Part shown: piece after piece, positions 44,377 to 53,040 of the stretch
Numbering within the stretch: position 1 is the first letter of the stretch
Layout: each line of letters starts with the position of its first letter
Assembly (NCBI RefSeq): GCF_014650555.1
Contig: NZ_BMVE01000003.1
Location: 558,001-622,000 of the forward strand
Direction: 5' to 3'
Source of the DNA: Streptomyces goshikiensis
GTDB lineage: Bacteria; Actinomycetota; Actinomycetes; Streptomycetales; Streptomycetaceae
Length of the DNA: 64,000 bases
The notes under the pieces: generated by a model
What the model was told of the DNA's origin: nothing
Database searches by the model: none
The model's input: the letters and a program-made list of their open reading frames with translations, nothing else
Program-made: the position numbers and the translations under genes

Positions 44377-44985
44377 GTGGCCGAGCCCGACTTTCCCACC
44401 GTCACCCAGTACGCCAGCCCCGACCTGATCGAGGCGATCGTGTACCGGGGCCACCGGCCCGGTGACGACCCGAGGTGGAGCGAGTCCGGAGCCCCCGACC
44501 ACGCCTCCTACGCCCGCTGGTGCTCCCACATCTGCGGCATGGCCTGTCTGCGCATGGCCCTGCTGCGCCGCGACGGCCACGCCCCGAGCCTGTTCGACCT
44601 CCTCGACGGCGCCCGCGCGTACGGCGCCTACACCGAGGACGCGGACACCGCCGCGATCCGCGGCCTCATCTACGCCCCGTTCGCCGCGTACGCCCGCGCC
44701 GAGCACGGCCTGACCGCCGAGGTCCACGGACGGCTCCCGGCCGGCCGCCTCGCCGAACTCCTCGACGCCGGGCAGGTGGTGACGGCCTCCGTCCACAAGG
44801 AGATCCGCCGGCCCGACCGTCCCGCCCCCGGCCGGGGCGGCCACCTCGTACTCGTCACCGGCCACCAGAACGGCACGGTCCGCTTCCGCAACCCCTCCGG
44901 GCACGCCCCCGCGACCCGCGACGCGGAACTCCCGCTCGACGTCTTCGCCACCTTCTACGCCGAACGCGGGATCGCCCTCGGCTGA
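44377..44985 (+). CDS. C39-like papain-fold peptidase
   Basis: A 202-residue protein starting at a GTG with AGGAG eight bases ahead. SHICGMACLRMALLRRDGHAP supplies a Cys followed by a helix, GRGGHLVLVTGHQNGTVRFRNPSG supplies the His and Asn; this matches the peptidase C39-like family. No signal peptide. The substrate is unknown; members may process small peptides or act as amidases. It is divergent from the two peptidoglycan hydrolases and could be linked to them. Confidence 0.8.
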   Translation: MAEPDFPTVTQYASPDLIEAIVYRGHRPGDDPRWSESGAPDHASYARWCSHICGMACLRMALLRRDGHAPSLFDLLDGARAYGAYTEDADTAAIRGLIYAPFAAYARAEHGLTAEVHGRLPAGRLAELLDAGQVVTASVHKEIRRPDRPAPGRGGHLVLVTGHQNGTVRFRNPSGHAPATRDAELPLDVFATFYAERGIALG

Positions 44986-45037
44986 CGCCGAGGCTCCTCG
45001 CGGGACACCGTGACCACGACCGCACGCGCCCGGTTCC

Positions 45038-45054
45038 GGGGTGCACCGCACCCC
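45038..45054. promoter_or_regulatory. Palindrome upstream of the XRE regulator
   Basis: GGGGTGC-ACC-GCACCCC, perfect 7-base arms, 46 bases before the start at 45100. It is a candidate autoregulatory operator. Confidence 0.5.
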
Positions 45055-45099
45055 CCTTCACGGGCACGGCCATCCACCGCCACCGCCTAGCCTCGGGAC

Positions 45100-45945
45100 A
45101 TGGACACAGGCAAGGACCCCGCCGACGAGAACGCGCTGGGCGTGTTCCTGCGCGCACGCCGGGCCCGGATCGGCCCCGAGGACACCGGGCTTCCCACGAC
45201 CGGCCGCCGCAGGGTGCCCGGCCTGCGCCGCGAAGAGGTCGCGACGCTCGCCGGGGTGAGCCCCGACTACTACACGCGCCTGGAGCAGGGCCGCGAACGC
45301 CACCCGTCGCAGCAGGTGCTCGAAGCCGTCGCCCGGGCGCTGCGACTGGACGGCGAAGCCGTGGCCCACCTCCACCGCGTGGCCACCCCCGCCCCCCGCC
45401 GTACGCGCCCGGCGCCGCGCGTCGAACGGGTCGCCCCGAACCTGAGGCGCCTCCTCGACGGCTGGTCCGACACGCCCGCCTTCGTCCTGGGCCACACCCT
45501 GGACGTCCTGGCCCGCAACCAGCTCGCGGGAGCCCTGTTCGCGGGCTTCACCCACGCGGACAACATGCTGCGCATGACGTTCCTGGACCCAGCCGCGCAC
45601 CACTTCCACCGCGACTGGGACCGGGCCGCCGAAGCGTGCGTGGCGACCCTGCGGCGAGCGGCCGGCATCGACCCCGACGACCGGAGGCTGACGGAACTCG
45701 TCGGCGAGCTGTCCGTGAAGAGCGCCGGCTTCCGCACCCTGTGGGCCCGCCACGAGGTGCGAGGCAAGACCCGCGAGGCGAAGCTCTTCCACCACCCCGA
45801 GGTCGGTGACCTGGAGCTGCACTACGAGACCTTCACCGTCAACGGCGCCCCCACCCAGCAACTCGTCGTCTACCAGGCCGAGCCGGGCAGCCCCTCCGCC
45901 GACGCCCTCGCCCTCCTCGGTTCGCTCAGCGCGGCGCGGCTCTGA
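45100..45945 (+). CDS. XRE-family regulator with MmyB-like ligand-binding domain
   Basis: A 281-residue protein: GVFLRARRARIGPED and RRVPGLRREEVATLAGVSPDYYTRLEQGRERHPSQQVLEAVARALRL form the helix-turn-helix. A MmyB-like domain follows (VLGHTLDVLARNQLAGALFAGFTHADNMLRMTFLDPAAH, LRRAAGIDPDDRRLTELVGELSVKSAGFRTLWARHEVRGK, then HHPEVGDLELHYETFTVNGAP). In other members this domain binds fatty acids or similar ligands. It precedes the amidohydrolase at 46101 and may regulate it. Confidence 0.92.
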   Translation: MDTGKDPADENALGVFLRARRARIGPEDTGLPTTGRRRVPGLRREEVATLAGVSPDYYTRLEQGRERHPSQQVLEAVARALRLDGEAVAHLHRVATPAPRRTRPAPRVERVAPNLRRLLDGWSDTPAFVLGHTLDVLARNQLAGALFAGFTHADNMLRMTFLDPAAHHFHRDWDRAAEACVATLRRAAGIDPDDRRLTELVGELSVKSAGFRTLWARHEVRGKTREAKLFHHPEVGDLELHYETFTVNGAPTQQLVVYQAEPGSPSADALALLGSLSAARL

Positions 45946-46100
45946 TCCTGCCCCTCCCCGAGCCGGACGTACGCCCCCGGCTGGGCCGGATGGTGGGTGC
46001 CCGGCACCCGGGGGCACGGCGGCCTGGTTCCGGCCGCGGCGCGCGTCGAGGCTGGTGGCCGCGGGCACCAGCCCGCGGCCACCAGGAGGAAGACCCGCTC

Positions 46101-47510
46101 ATGAACGTCCACGACACCACCAGTGACGCCGTCCTCACCCGGATCCGCAGCCGGGCCGCCGACCGGCGGCGCATCCTCTTCACCGGCGCGACCATCGTCA
46201 CGATGGACCCCCGCCTCGGCGTCATCGACCGCGGCGACCTCCTCGTCGAGGGCGACATCATCACCGCCGTCGGCGCCGGCCTCGGCGCGGCCGGCGCCGA
46301 CGCCCGCGCCGACACCGTCGTCGTCGACGCGACCGGCACGATCCTCACCCCCGGCTTCGTCGACACGCACCGGCACGCCTGGCAGACCCAGCTGCGCCGG
46401 ATCATGCCCGATGTCGACGACCTGGGCGCCTACGTCGCGACCACCCTCGCCGGGTACGCCACCGTGTACCGGCCCGAGGACATGTACACCGGCACCCGGC
46501 TCGCCGCCCTCACGGCGATCGACAGCGGTATCACGACCATGCTCGACTTCTCCCACAATTCCCGCACCCGCGAGCACTCCGACGCCGCGATCCAGGCCCT
46601 CCTCGGCACCGGGATCCGCGGCGTGCACGCCTCCATGGGCCCGCACTTCGGCGCCTGGGACCGGCAGTGGCCCGGTGACCTGACCCGCCTCAAGGACCAG
46701 TACTTCGCCGGCGACGACCAGCTGCTGACCCTGCGCCTCGCCGCCCTGGCCACCGACGAGATCGCCGGCCCCGAGCTCGCCTACGGATCCGGGCTCGCCC
46801 GAGTCGCCCGGGACCTGGGCGTCGGGGTGAGCGTGGACGCCGTCTTCGGCACGGCCTCCTCCGAGGCGGTGCTGCGCTGGGCCGGGGCGGGCCTCCTCGG
46901 CCCCGACGTCACCCTCATCCACGCCACCGGACTCACCACCGCGGCATGGCGGGCGATGGGGGACACCGGCACGACCGTGTCCCTCGCCCCGACCTCGGAC
47001 GCCCAGATCGGCCTGGAGACCGCGATCCCCGCGGTCGACGAGGCGCTGTCCGCCGGTATCCGGCCCGGTCTGAGCATCGACGTCGAAGTCGCCCTGGCGG
47101 GGGACATGTTCACGCAGATGCGGGCCCTGCACACCATCCAGCGGATGCGCGCGGTCAACGCCGTCCACGGCACGGACCGGCAGCCCTCCCGGATCACCAC
47201 GCACGACGTCCTGGACTTCGCCACCCTCCAGGGCGCCCGCACCAACGGACTCGCCGCGGTCACCGGCTCGCTCACACCGGGCAAAAAGGCCGATCTGCTG
47301 GTCATCGGGGCCGAGGACCTCAACAACATGCCGCTCAACGACCCGATCGGCACCGTCGTGCTCGGCACCGACGCGCGCAACATCTGCGCCGTCCTGATCA
47401 ACGGCGAACCCCGCAAGTGGAACGGGCAGGTCCTGGACGTCGACCTGCCCGCGCTGCGCACGGAGGTGTGCGCCTCGCGCTCGTACGTGCTGAACGCCCC
47501 GGCCGTCTGA
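46101..47510 (+). CDS. Amidohydrolase-superfamily enzyme
   Basis: A 469-residue metal-dependent hydrolase. ILFTGATIVTMDPRLGVIDRGDLLVEGDIITAVG is the beta sandwich edge, then FVDTHRHAW with the HxH metal pair (His90, His92), LIHATGLT, LSIDVEVALAGDMFTQMRALHTIQRM, and LQGARTNGLAAVTGSLTPGKKADLLVI. The pattern matches the ATZ/TRZ and cytosine deaminase-like subgroup, which deaminates or dechlorinates heterocyclic rings. The exact substrate is not deducible. The AGGAGGA ribosome binding site precedes the ATG. Confidence 0.9.
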   Translation: MNVHDTTSDAVLTRIRSRAADRRRILFTGATIVTMDPRLGVIDRGDLLVEGDIITAVGAGLGAAGADARADTVVVDATGTILTPGFVDTHRHAWQTQLRRIMPDVDDLGAYVATTLAGYATVYRPEDMYTGTRLAALTAIDSGITTMLDFSHNSRTREHSDAAIQALLGTGIRGVHASMGPHFGAWDRQWPGDLTRLKDQYFAGDDQLLTLRLAALATDEIAGPELAYGSGLARVARDLGVGVSVDAVFGTASSEAVLRWAGAGLLGPDVTLIHATGLTTAAWRAMGDTGTTVSLAPTSDAQIGLETAIPAVDEALSAGIRPGLSIDVEVALAGDMFTQMRALHTIQRMRAVNAVHGTDRQPSRITTHDVLDFATLQGARTNGLAAVTGSLTPGKKADLLVIGAEDLNNMPLNDPIGTVVLGTDARNICAVLINGEPRKWNGQVLDVDLPALRTEVCASRSYVLNAPAV

Positions 47511-47544
47511 GGCGCGCGCCTCCCGGGGCCGGGGCGTGCAGCGG

Positions 47545-48312
47545 CTACCGGTACGGGTCGAAGGGGATGCCGGCCGGCTTCGCCTTGGCGAGGTGGGAGG
47601 CGAAGGAGTCGTCCTTCAGTCCGAAGTGCGCACTGCCGAAGTCGGCCTGGCTGAGCTTGTCCCGGAGCGTCGCCGGGTAGCCCGACCAGCCGATCAGCGC
47701 GGGGAACTGCCAGGTGCCCCGGTGGTTCTCGGGCGGCTCGTCATTGGAGTTCGCCGCGCGGAAGCAGTGCGTGCCGAGGCCGTCCTTGTGGTAGACGATC
47801 TTGGGGTGGGTGCCGTCCCAGCGGATCTGGTCGCGGGTGTGGATGTTGAAATCGCCGTGGGCGGAGGTGGCGACGTACTTCGCCTCGTTGCCCTGGATCC
47901 ACACCACCACGTGCTCCCAGTCGTGGCGGTGGCCGCCGAGGCTGATGCCGGGAATGGCCTGGTCCTTCTCGAAGTACAGCGCGTACACGACGGCGCACCA
48001 GCCGTTGTTGCAGGTGGCGCGGGAGTACCCGTTGGTGTTCGCGAGGTCCGAGGCGTCCCGGCAGCTGCCGTTCAGGGCGCCGGTGGGACTGAGCCCGCCG
48101 TTCAGGACCCCGGTGGGTCCGATCGCGGGTGTCGGGTAGCAGCCGTCCGTGTCGTAGTCGTACGCCGGCTGGAAGGTGAGCTCGACGGCCTCGGCGTTCG
48201 TGGGGAGCGCCGGGGGCGGAGCCGCGAAGGCCGTCGTGGCCGTGGCGAGGACCAGCGCGAGGGTGGCGCCGACGACGACGGATGATCTCCGGATGTGATG
48301 AATCGTCCGCAA
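47545..48312 (-). CDS. Secreted NPP1/NLP-family necrosis-inducing-like protein
   Basis: A 255-residue secreted protein with signal peptide VVVGATLALVLATATTAFA. It carries the family heptapeptide GHRHDWE at residues 127-133, followed by HVVVWI, a conserved upstream AVVYALYFEKDQ segment and two cysteine pairs. NEP1-like proteins are plant-directed cytolysins that bind sphingolipids; bacterial ones occur in plant-associated actinobacteria. The start is a TTG with GGAGG six bases ahead. Whether this one is toxic is unknown. Confidence 0.92.
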   Translation of the reverse strand: MRTIHHIRRSSVVVGATLALVLATATTAFAAPPPALPTNAEAVELTFQPAYDYDTDGCYPTPAIGPTGVLNGGLSPTGALNGSCRDASDLANTNGYSRATCNNGWCAVVYALYFEKDQAIPGISLGGHRHDWEHVVVWIQGNEAKYVATSAHGDFNIHTRDQIRWDGTHPKIVYHKDGLGTHCFRAANSNDEPPENHRGTWQFPALIGWSGYPATLRDKLSQADFGSAHFGLKDDSFASHLAKAKPAGIPFDPYR

Positions 48313-48950
48313 AGCAGGCCTCCGGCCGGTCCGTTCGAGGGTGGAGCGCGGATACCGGCCGGGTCGGCCGGCGCACGGGGAGCATCATTCGCGATGCCCG
48401 ACGGCACAGCAAGGGGCCCGGCACCGGCTGTTCTTTTCGTGATCGGGATGAGCAACACGGCTGCGGTCACGGCGAGTTGGCGCGGACCGTGGGAGCGGGG
48501 ACGTCGGGCCGCAGGGGGCGGTCCGCGGCGGCGGCTCCGGCGCGGTCGATGGCGGTCGGTTCCCGCTTGAAACAGTGACATGCGTCACGCAGCCCCGTCT
48601 GATCACGGAAGCATTACGTCCGCTCAGGCTTCGCCGACATATGGAGATTTCTCCAATTGGAATCGACATTCCCCTCTTCGCCAAGAATGGGCATCTCAAG
48701 AAGTGAGATGATCTGGGGCAACCTTCCGTTCCGCAGGTGTTTCTGATGAGCAATCAGCGATCTCATCCGACCTGCCGGAAGCACGGTCAGCATGACTGTC
48801 CGCCCATTTCAAGCCCGTCGCACGGCACTGCCGCGCGGGCCGGCGGCGAGACTTGCCAGCCCGTTCCGGGGCTTCTAAGAATGGCGGCCCGGCCCGGCGC
48901 TCCCGCAGCTCAGGCTCAGGACGCTTCGCGGAAACCAAGTGAGGTCACGT
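48313..48950. promoter_or_regulatory. 638-base intergenic regulatory region
   Basis: No gene seen between the divergent NPP1 and CAP genes. A GTGACATGCGTCAC element at 48575-48588 fits the actinobacterial Crp consensus GTG-N6-GNCAC. GGAGA-TT-TCTCC is at 48643-48654. CATCTCA and TGAGATG (48692-48698, 48704-48710) form a 7-bp hairpin with a 5-base loop. The part from about 48590 to 48720 is AT-richer than the genome. A short reading frame at 48737-48967 lacks coding features. Confidence 0.55.
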
Positions 48951-49745
48951 ATGCAGAAGCACCGTAAGAGGACGCACTACAAGAAAATATCGATAGCCGC
49001 CGTAACCCTGGGCATCGTGGGCATACCCACCGCCGCCATGGCGTGCCTGGACACTCAGGACTCCGGTGCGACGAAGGCCGCCGGCCGGCACGGCGCGCGC
49101 CCCTCCCACAGTGCCCCTGCCCCCAGCGCCCCGGTCGGGAACCTGGCGGGCCTCGAAGGTGCCCCGGTCGAGACGCTCACCCCGGTCGAGTCGGCGAGCC
49201 CCACCGCGGCGGCCACGCCGACCGAGGAGACCGCCCCGAGCCCGCAGCGGACGACGCCGTCCACCGCGCCCGTGAAGCCCCCCGTGACGACGAAGCCGGC
49301 GAAGCCCAAGCCCCGGCCGACGACGCCCGTGACCTCCGCGAAGCCGGCCACCCCCACCGCGCCGTCCTCCGGACCGGCCGCCGAGGTGGTCGCCCTCGTC
49401 AATCAGGAGCGCGCCAAGGCCGGGTGCTCGGCGCTCACGGTCAACCCGAAGCTGACGGCCGCCGCGCTGAACCACAGCCAGGACATGGCCTCGCACAACA
49501 ACATGTCGCACACCGGCTCCGACGGCTCCGACCCGGGCGAGCGCATCACCCGCGCCGGATACGGCTGGATGACCTACGGCGAGAACGTCGCGTACGGCTA
49601 CAGCTCGCCCGAGCAGGTCATGGAAGGCTGGATGAACAGCCCCGGCCACCGGGAGAACATCCTCAACTGTTCGTTCAAGGAGATCGGCGTCGGCCTCGCG
49701 CAGCCGAACTCCTACTGGACCCAGGACTTCGGCGCGGCCCGCTGA
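48951..49745 (+). CDS. Secreted CAP-domain protein
   Basis: A 264-residue protein with a basic start (QKHRKRTHYKK), signal peptide ISIAAVTLGIVGIPTAAMA, a long Pro/Thr/Ala-rich linker (about residues 35-140) and a C-terminal CAP (SCP/PR-1) domain. The domain features are VNQERAKAGCSALTVNPKLTAAALNHSQDMASHNNMSH, GENVAYGY and MNSPGHRENILNCSFKEIGVGL. The linker suggests wall spanning. The role of bacterial CAP proteins is mostly unsettled. The start ATG has GAGGTCACG ahead. Confidence 0.92.
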   Translation: MQKHRKRTHYKKISIAAVTLGIVGIPTAAMACLDTQDSGATKAAGRHGARPSHSAPAPSAPVGNLAGLEGAPVETLTPVESASPTAAATPTEETAPSPQRTTPSTAPVKPPVTTKPAKPKPRPTTPVTSAKPATPTAPSSGPAAEVVALVNQERAKAGCSALTVNPKLTAAALNHSQDMASHNNMSHTGSDGSDPGERITRAGYGWMTYGENVAYGYSSPEQVMEGWMNSPGHRENILNCSFKEIGVGLAQPNSYWTQDFGAAR

Positions 49746-49852
49746 CGCGTCCCGCGGGACGCGAGCTCCGGCCCCGCCCCGGCCGGCCGGCCCACCGGTT
49801 CCGGTGCGGGGCCGGTCCGGGGCGCGCCCGGCGGGGCGCCTAGCATGGGGGA

Positions 49853-51205
49853 ATGAACCAGCAAGGAGAGAGCCCCAGCCGTACCGCGCTCATCGAGGAC
49901 CTCATGGGTCGCTTCCCGCACGTACCCAGGGAAGCCGTGATCAAGGAGGACCTGCTCCGGGGCGGCATGGCCTTCGACGAGTCCGCGCTCAGCGGCACCG
50001 CCGACGGGGCTTCGGGCGACGTCAAGCCGAAGTCGTACTTCATCTTCTCCTTCGACCACCGCACGCTGCCGGAACTCGGCGCCGCCGCGCTCAACCGGCC
50101 GCCCGAGGAGATCGTGCTCACCGGCGGCCCGTACGACCTGCGCCGCACCGTGGTGTCCGTACGGGTCAACCCGGACTCCCCGTACGTCGTGCGCGGCGGT
50201 GAGGACGGTGTGCTCGGCCTCTACCTGGACGGCGCGCGGATCGCGGACGTCGGCCTGCCGCCGATGCCGGAGTACTACCGCCACACGCTCTCGAACGGCA
50301 AGTCCGTCATGGAGGTCGCACCGACCATCCAGTGGGGCTACCTCGTCTACCTGACGGTCTTCCGGGTCTGCCAGTACTTCGGCGCCAAGGAGGAGTGCCA
50401 GTTCTGCGACATCAACCACAACTGGCGTCAGCACAAGGCGGCGGGCCGGCCCTACACGGGCGTGAAGCCGGTCGAGGAGGTGCTGGAGGCCCTGGAGATC
50501 ATCGACCGGTACGACACCGCCGGCACCTCCCGGGCCTACACCCTCACGGGCGGCTCGATCACCTCGCAGGTCGCCGGCCGTGACGAGGCCGATTTCTACG
50601 GCCACTACGCCAAGGCCATCGAGGAGCGGTTCCCCGGCCGCTGGATCGGCAAGGTCGTCGCCCAGGCGCTGCCGCGCGACGCCGTGCAGCGCTTCCACGA
50701 CTACGGCATCCGGATCTACCACCCCAACTTCGAGGTGTGGGACCGCCGGCTGTTCCAGCTCCACTGCCCGGGCAAGGAGCGCTACGTGGGGCGCGACGAG
50801 TGGCACCGCCGGATCCTGGACTCCACCGAGGTGTTCGGGCCGCGCAATGTGATCCCCAACTTCGTCGCGGGCATCGAGATGGCCGAGCCCTTCGGGTTCA
50901 CCAAGGTCAGCGAGGCGATCGAGTCGACCGCCGAGGGCCTGCGGTTCTTCATGTCGAACGGCGTCGTGCCCCGCTTCACCACCTGGTGCCCGGAGCCGAC
51001 GACCCCGCTCGGCAAGGCCAATCCCCTCGGCGCTCCGCTGGAGTACCACATCCGCCTGCTGGAGACCTACCGGGCGACCCTTGAGGAGTTCGGCCTGAAG
51101 TCCCCGCCCGGCTACGGCCCGGCCGGTCCCGGCCGTGCGGTGTTCTCCGTCAGCTCCTTCATGGACAGCCTGGAAGGCCTGGAGGAGACCGAACCGGCTT
51201 CCTGA
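49853..51205 (+). CDS. Radical SAM protein with atypical CX8CX2C cluster motif
   Basis: A 450-residue protein with three clustered cysteines, Cys173, Cys182 and Cys185, in CQYFGAKEECQFCDIN, followed by ALEIIDRYDTAGTSRAYTLTGGSIT, IGKVVAQALP and a series of beta/alpha elements as in a radical SAM barrel. The spacing is CX8CX2C instead of the usual CX3CX2C. The TLTGGSIT segment resembles the SAM-binding GGE region. A Ser/Pro-rich tail ends the protein. The reaction is unknown. No obvious biosynthetic partners are adjacent; a TetR/aldo-keto reductase pair follows. Confidence 0.78.
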   Translation: MNQQGESPSRTALIEDLMGRFPHVPREAVIKEDLLRGGMAFDESALSGTADGASGDVKPKSYFIFSFDHRTLPELGAAALNRPPEEIVLTGGPYDLRRTVVSVRVNPDSPYVVRGGEDGVLGLYLDGARIADVGLPPMPEYYRHTLSNGKSVMEVAPTIQWGYLVYLTVFRVCQYFGAKEECQFCDINHNWRQHKAAGRPYTGVKPVEEVLEALEIIDRYDTAGTSRAYTLTGGSITSQVAGRDEADFYGHYAKAIEERFPGRWIGKVVAQALPRDAVQRFHDYGIRIYHPNFEVWDRRLFQLHCPGKERYVGRDEWHRRILDSTEVFGPRNVIPNFVAGIEMAEPFGFTKVSEAIESTAEGLRFFMSNGVVPRFTTWCPEPTTPLGKANPLGAPLEYHIRLLETYRATLEEFGLKSPPGYGPAGPGRAVFSVSSFMDSLEGLEETEPAS

Positions 51206-51216
51206 CGCCGGTTCCG

Positions 51217-51846
51217 CTACGCCTCCCGTACGTAGGCCCCCGCGCGTGCCGCCGCCGCCGCGGCCGTCGCCGCGCGGTCGGCGGCGGCCTCGTCGAGGGG
51301 GAGGGCGGTGGTGAGCAGGCGGTAGTAGAGGGGGGCGGACGCCGCGCGGATCACCTCGTGGGCGTCGGTGCCCCCGGGCACCTCGCCGCGGGCGGCGGCC
51401 TGCTCGACGCACGGTGCCCACTCCTCGACGCGCACGGCGTAGAAGCCGTGCAGGGCCTCCGCGGCCTTGGGGTCGCAGGTGGCGGCGGCGATCACTGCCT
51501 TGAACAGGGCGCCTTGCCGGGGATCGGCCAGCGTCCGCCGCACCAGCCCGGTGTTCGCCTTCAGGTCGCCGAGCAGCGAACCGGTCTCCGTGCGCGGCAC
51601 GGACTGCTGTGCCATGTCCAGCAGTAGATCGGTGACGAGGCCGGTGACCGAGCCCCAGCGGCGGTAGACCGTCGTCTTCCCCACCTCCGCGCGGCGGGCG
51701 ATGTCGGCGAGGTCCAGATGGGCGAAACCCTGCTCGGCCAGGACGTCCCCGGCTGCCCGGAGCACCGCCGCCCGCACCCGCGCCGTGCGCCCGCCGGGCC
51801 GGGCGGTTCCCGGTCCGGCCTCGGGCCCGGCCTCCGTCAACTCCAT
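51217..51846 (-). CDS. TetR-family transcriptional repressor
   Basis: A 209-residue TetR protein: RAAVLRAAGDVLAEQGFAHLDLADIARRAEVGKTTVYRRWGSVTGLVTDLL is the DNA-binding domain with a TetR_C-type helical rest (GLVRRTLADPRQGALFKAVIAAATCDPKAAEALHGFYAVR). It is divergent from the aldo/keto reductase gene. Two operator copies are placed so that one overlaps its own start codon. Confidence 0.93.
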   Translation of the reverse strand: MELTEAGPEAGPGTARPGGRTARVRAAVLRAAGDVLAEQGFAHLDLADIARRAEVGKTTVYRRWGSVTGLVTDLLLDMAQQSVPRTETGSLLGDLKANTGLVRRTLADPRQGALFKAVIAAATCDPKAAEALHGFYAVRVEEWAPCVEQAAARGEVPGGTDAHEVIRAASAPLYYRLLTTALPLDEAAADRAATAAAAAARAGAYVREA

Positions 51847-51920
51847 AACGGGACTCCTGTTCCATTAGCTGCCGCCAGTTGTTACGCTGAGGCCATCTTA
51901 ACGGAACTGCGGGACCATTA
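51846..51920. promoter_or_regulatory. Two TetR operators in the divergent region
   Basis: TAACGGGAC-N4-GTTCCATTA at 51846-51867 and TAACGGAAC-N4-GGACCATTA at 51899-51920 are 22-base variants of one imperfect palindrome. The first overlaps the TetR start codon; the second ends 30 bases before the reductase start. Confidence 0.75.
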
Positions 51921-51950
51921 GGTGGCACCGTGGGGGAGAGGGGACTGGTC

Positions 51951-52994
51951 ATGGAGTACAGGAGGCTGGGTGCGTCCGGGCTTCAGGTGCCGGAGCTGAG
52001 CTTCGGCGCAGGCACCTTCGGCGGACGGGGGCCGCTCTTCGGGGCCTGGGGCAACACCGGCGTGGCCGAGGCGCGCCGTCTCGTGGACATCTGCGTCGAG
52101 GCCGGGATCACGATGTTCGACACGGCCGACGTCTACTCCAACGGTGCGTCGGAGGAAGTACTGGGGGCGGCCCTCAAGGGCCGCCGGGACCGGGTGCTCA
52201 TCTCCACCAAGGCCGGTCTGCCCATGGGTGACGGCCCCGCGGACGCGGGCACCTCCCGCTCCCGCCTGATCGCCTCGGTCGACGATGCCCTGCGCCGCCT
52301 CGACACCGACTACATCGACCTCTTCCAGCTCCACGCCTTCGACGCCGGGACCCCCGTCGAGGAGGTGCTCTCCACCCTGGACGACCTGGTCCGGGCCGGG
52401 AAGATCCGCTACCTCGGCGTCTCCAACTTCTCCGGCTGGCAGACGATGAAATCCCTCGCCGCGGCCGAACGGCACGGCCGGCAGCGCTACGTCGCCCACC
52501 AGGTCTACTACTCCCTCCTCGGCCGGGACTACGAATGGGAGCTGATGCCGCTCGGGCTCGACCAGGGGCTGGGCGCGATCGTCTGGAGCCCGCTCGGCTG
52601 GGGCCGCCTCACGGGCAAGATCCGCCGCGGCCGGCCGCTGCCCGCCGGCAGCAGGCTGCACGACACCGCCGACTACGGCCCGCCGGTCGAGGAGGAGCAC
52701 CTCTACCGCGTGGTCGACGCCCTCGACGAGATCGCCCGGGAAACGGGCAAGGCCGTCCCGCAGATCGCGCTGCGCTGGCTGCTCCAGCGCCCGACCGTCT
52801 CCTCCGTCATCATCGGCGCCCGCGACGAGGAACAGCTGCGCCAGAACCTCGGCGCCGTCGGCTGGAGCCTCACACCCGAGCAGATGGCCGCGCTCGACGC
52901 GGCCAGCCGGCGCGCCGCCCCGTACCCCTACTTCCCGTACGAACGCCAGGAAGGCTTCGCCCGGCTCAACCCGCCGGTGGTGGGCGCCGGTTGA
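51951..52994 (+). CDS. Aldo/keto reductase
   Basis: A 347-residue AKR-superfamily enzyme. The tetrad is present: Asp and Tyr in FDTADVYSNG, Lys in LISTKAGLP and His in DLFQLHAFD. NADPH-binding segments are WSPLGWGRLTG and VIIGARDEEQLRQNL. It reduces aldehydes or ketones with NADPH. The divergent TetR repressor probably controls it. The start is fixed by GAGGGG. Confidence 0.95.
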   Translation: MEYRRLGASGLQVPELSFGAGTFGGRGPLFGAWGNTGVAEARRLVDICVEAGITMFDTADVYSNGASEEVLGAALKGRRDRVLISTKAGLPMGDGPADAGTSRSRLIASVDDALRRLDTDYIDLFQLHAFDAGTPVEEVLSTLDDLVRAGKIRYLGVSNFSGWQTMKSLAAAERHGRQRYVAHQVYYSLLGRDYEWELMPLGLDQGLGAIVWSPLGWGRLTGKIRRGRPLPAGSRLHDTADYGPPVEEEHLYRVVDALDEIARETGKAVPQIALRWLLQRPTVSSVIIGARDEEQLRQNLGAVGWSLTPEQMAALDAASRRAAPYPYFPYERQEGFARLNPPVVGAG

Positions 52995-53040
52995 GGGCAC
53001 GAGGGCGGCAGCGCGCCCGTAGGCGCGCTGCCGGCCCGGC

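Noticed and set aside
44475..45809. Long plus-strand frame of 444 codons across the C39-like and XRE genes
   Set aside because: It is out of frame with both real genes and has an Arg/Pro-rich, motif-free translation.
48700..48950. Riboswitch (c-di-AMP type) upstream of the CAP gene
   Set aside because: The conserved GAGCCGGGG-like core and the flanking helices of that class could not be found.
48737..48967. 76-codon frame upstream of the CAP gene
   Set aside because: No ribosome binding site, no recognisable composition, and it overlaps the CAP start.
49853..51205. RiPP-type radical SAM maturase cluster
   Set aside because: No precursor peptide, RRE or transporter gene lies beside the radical SAM gene.
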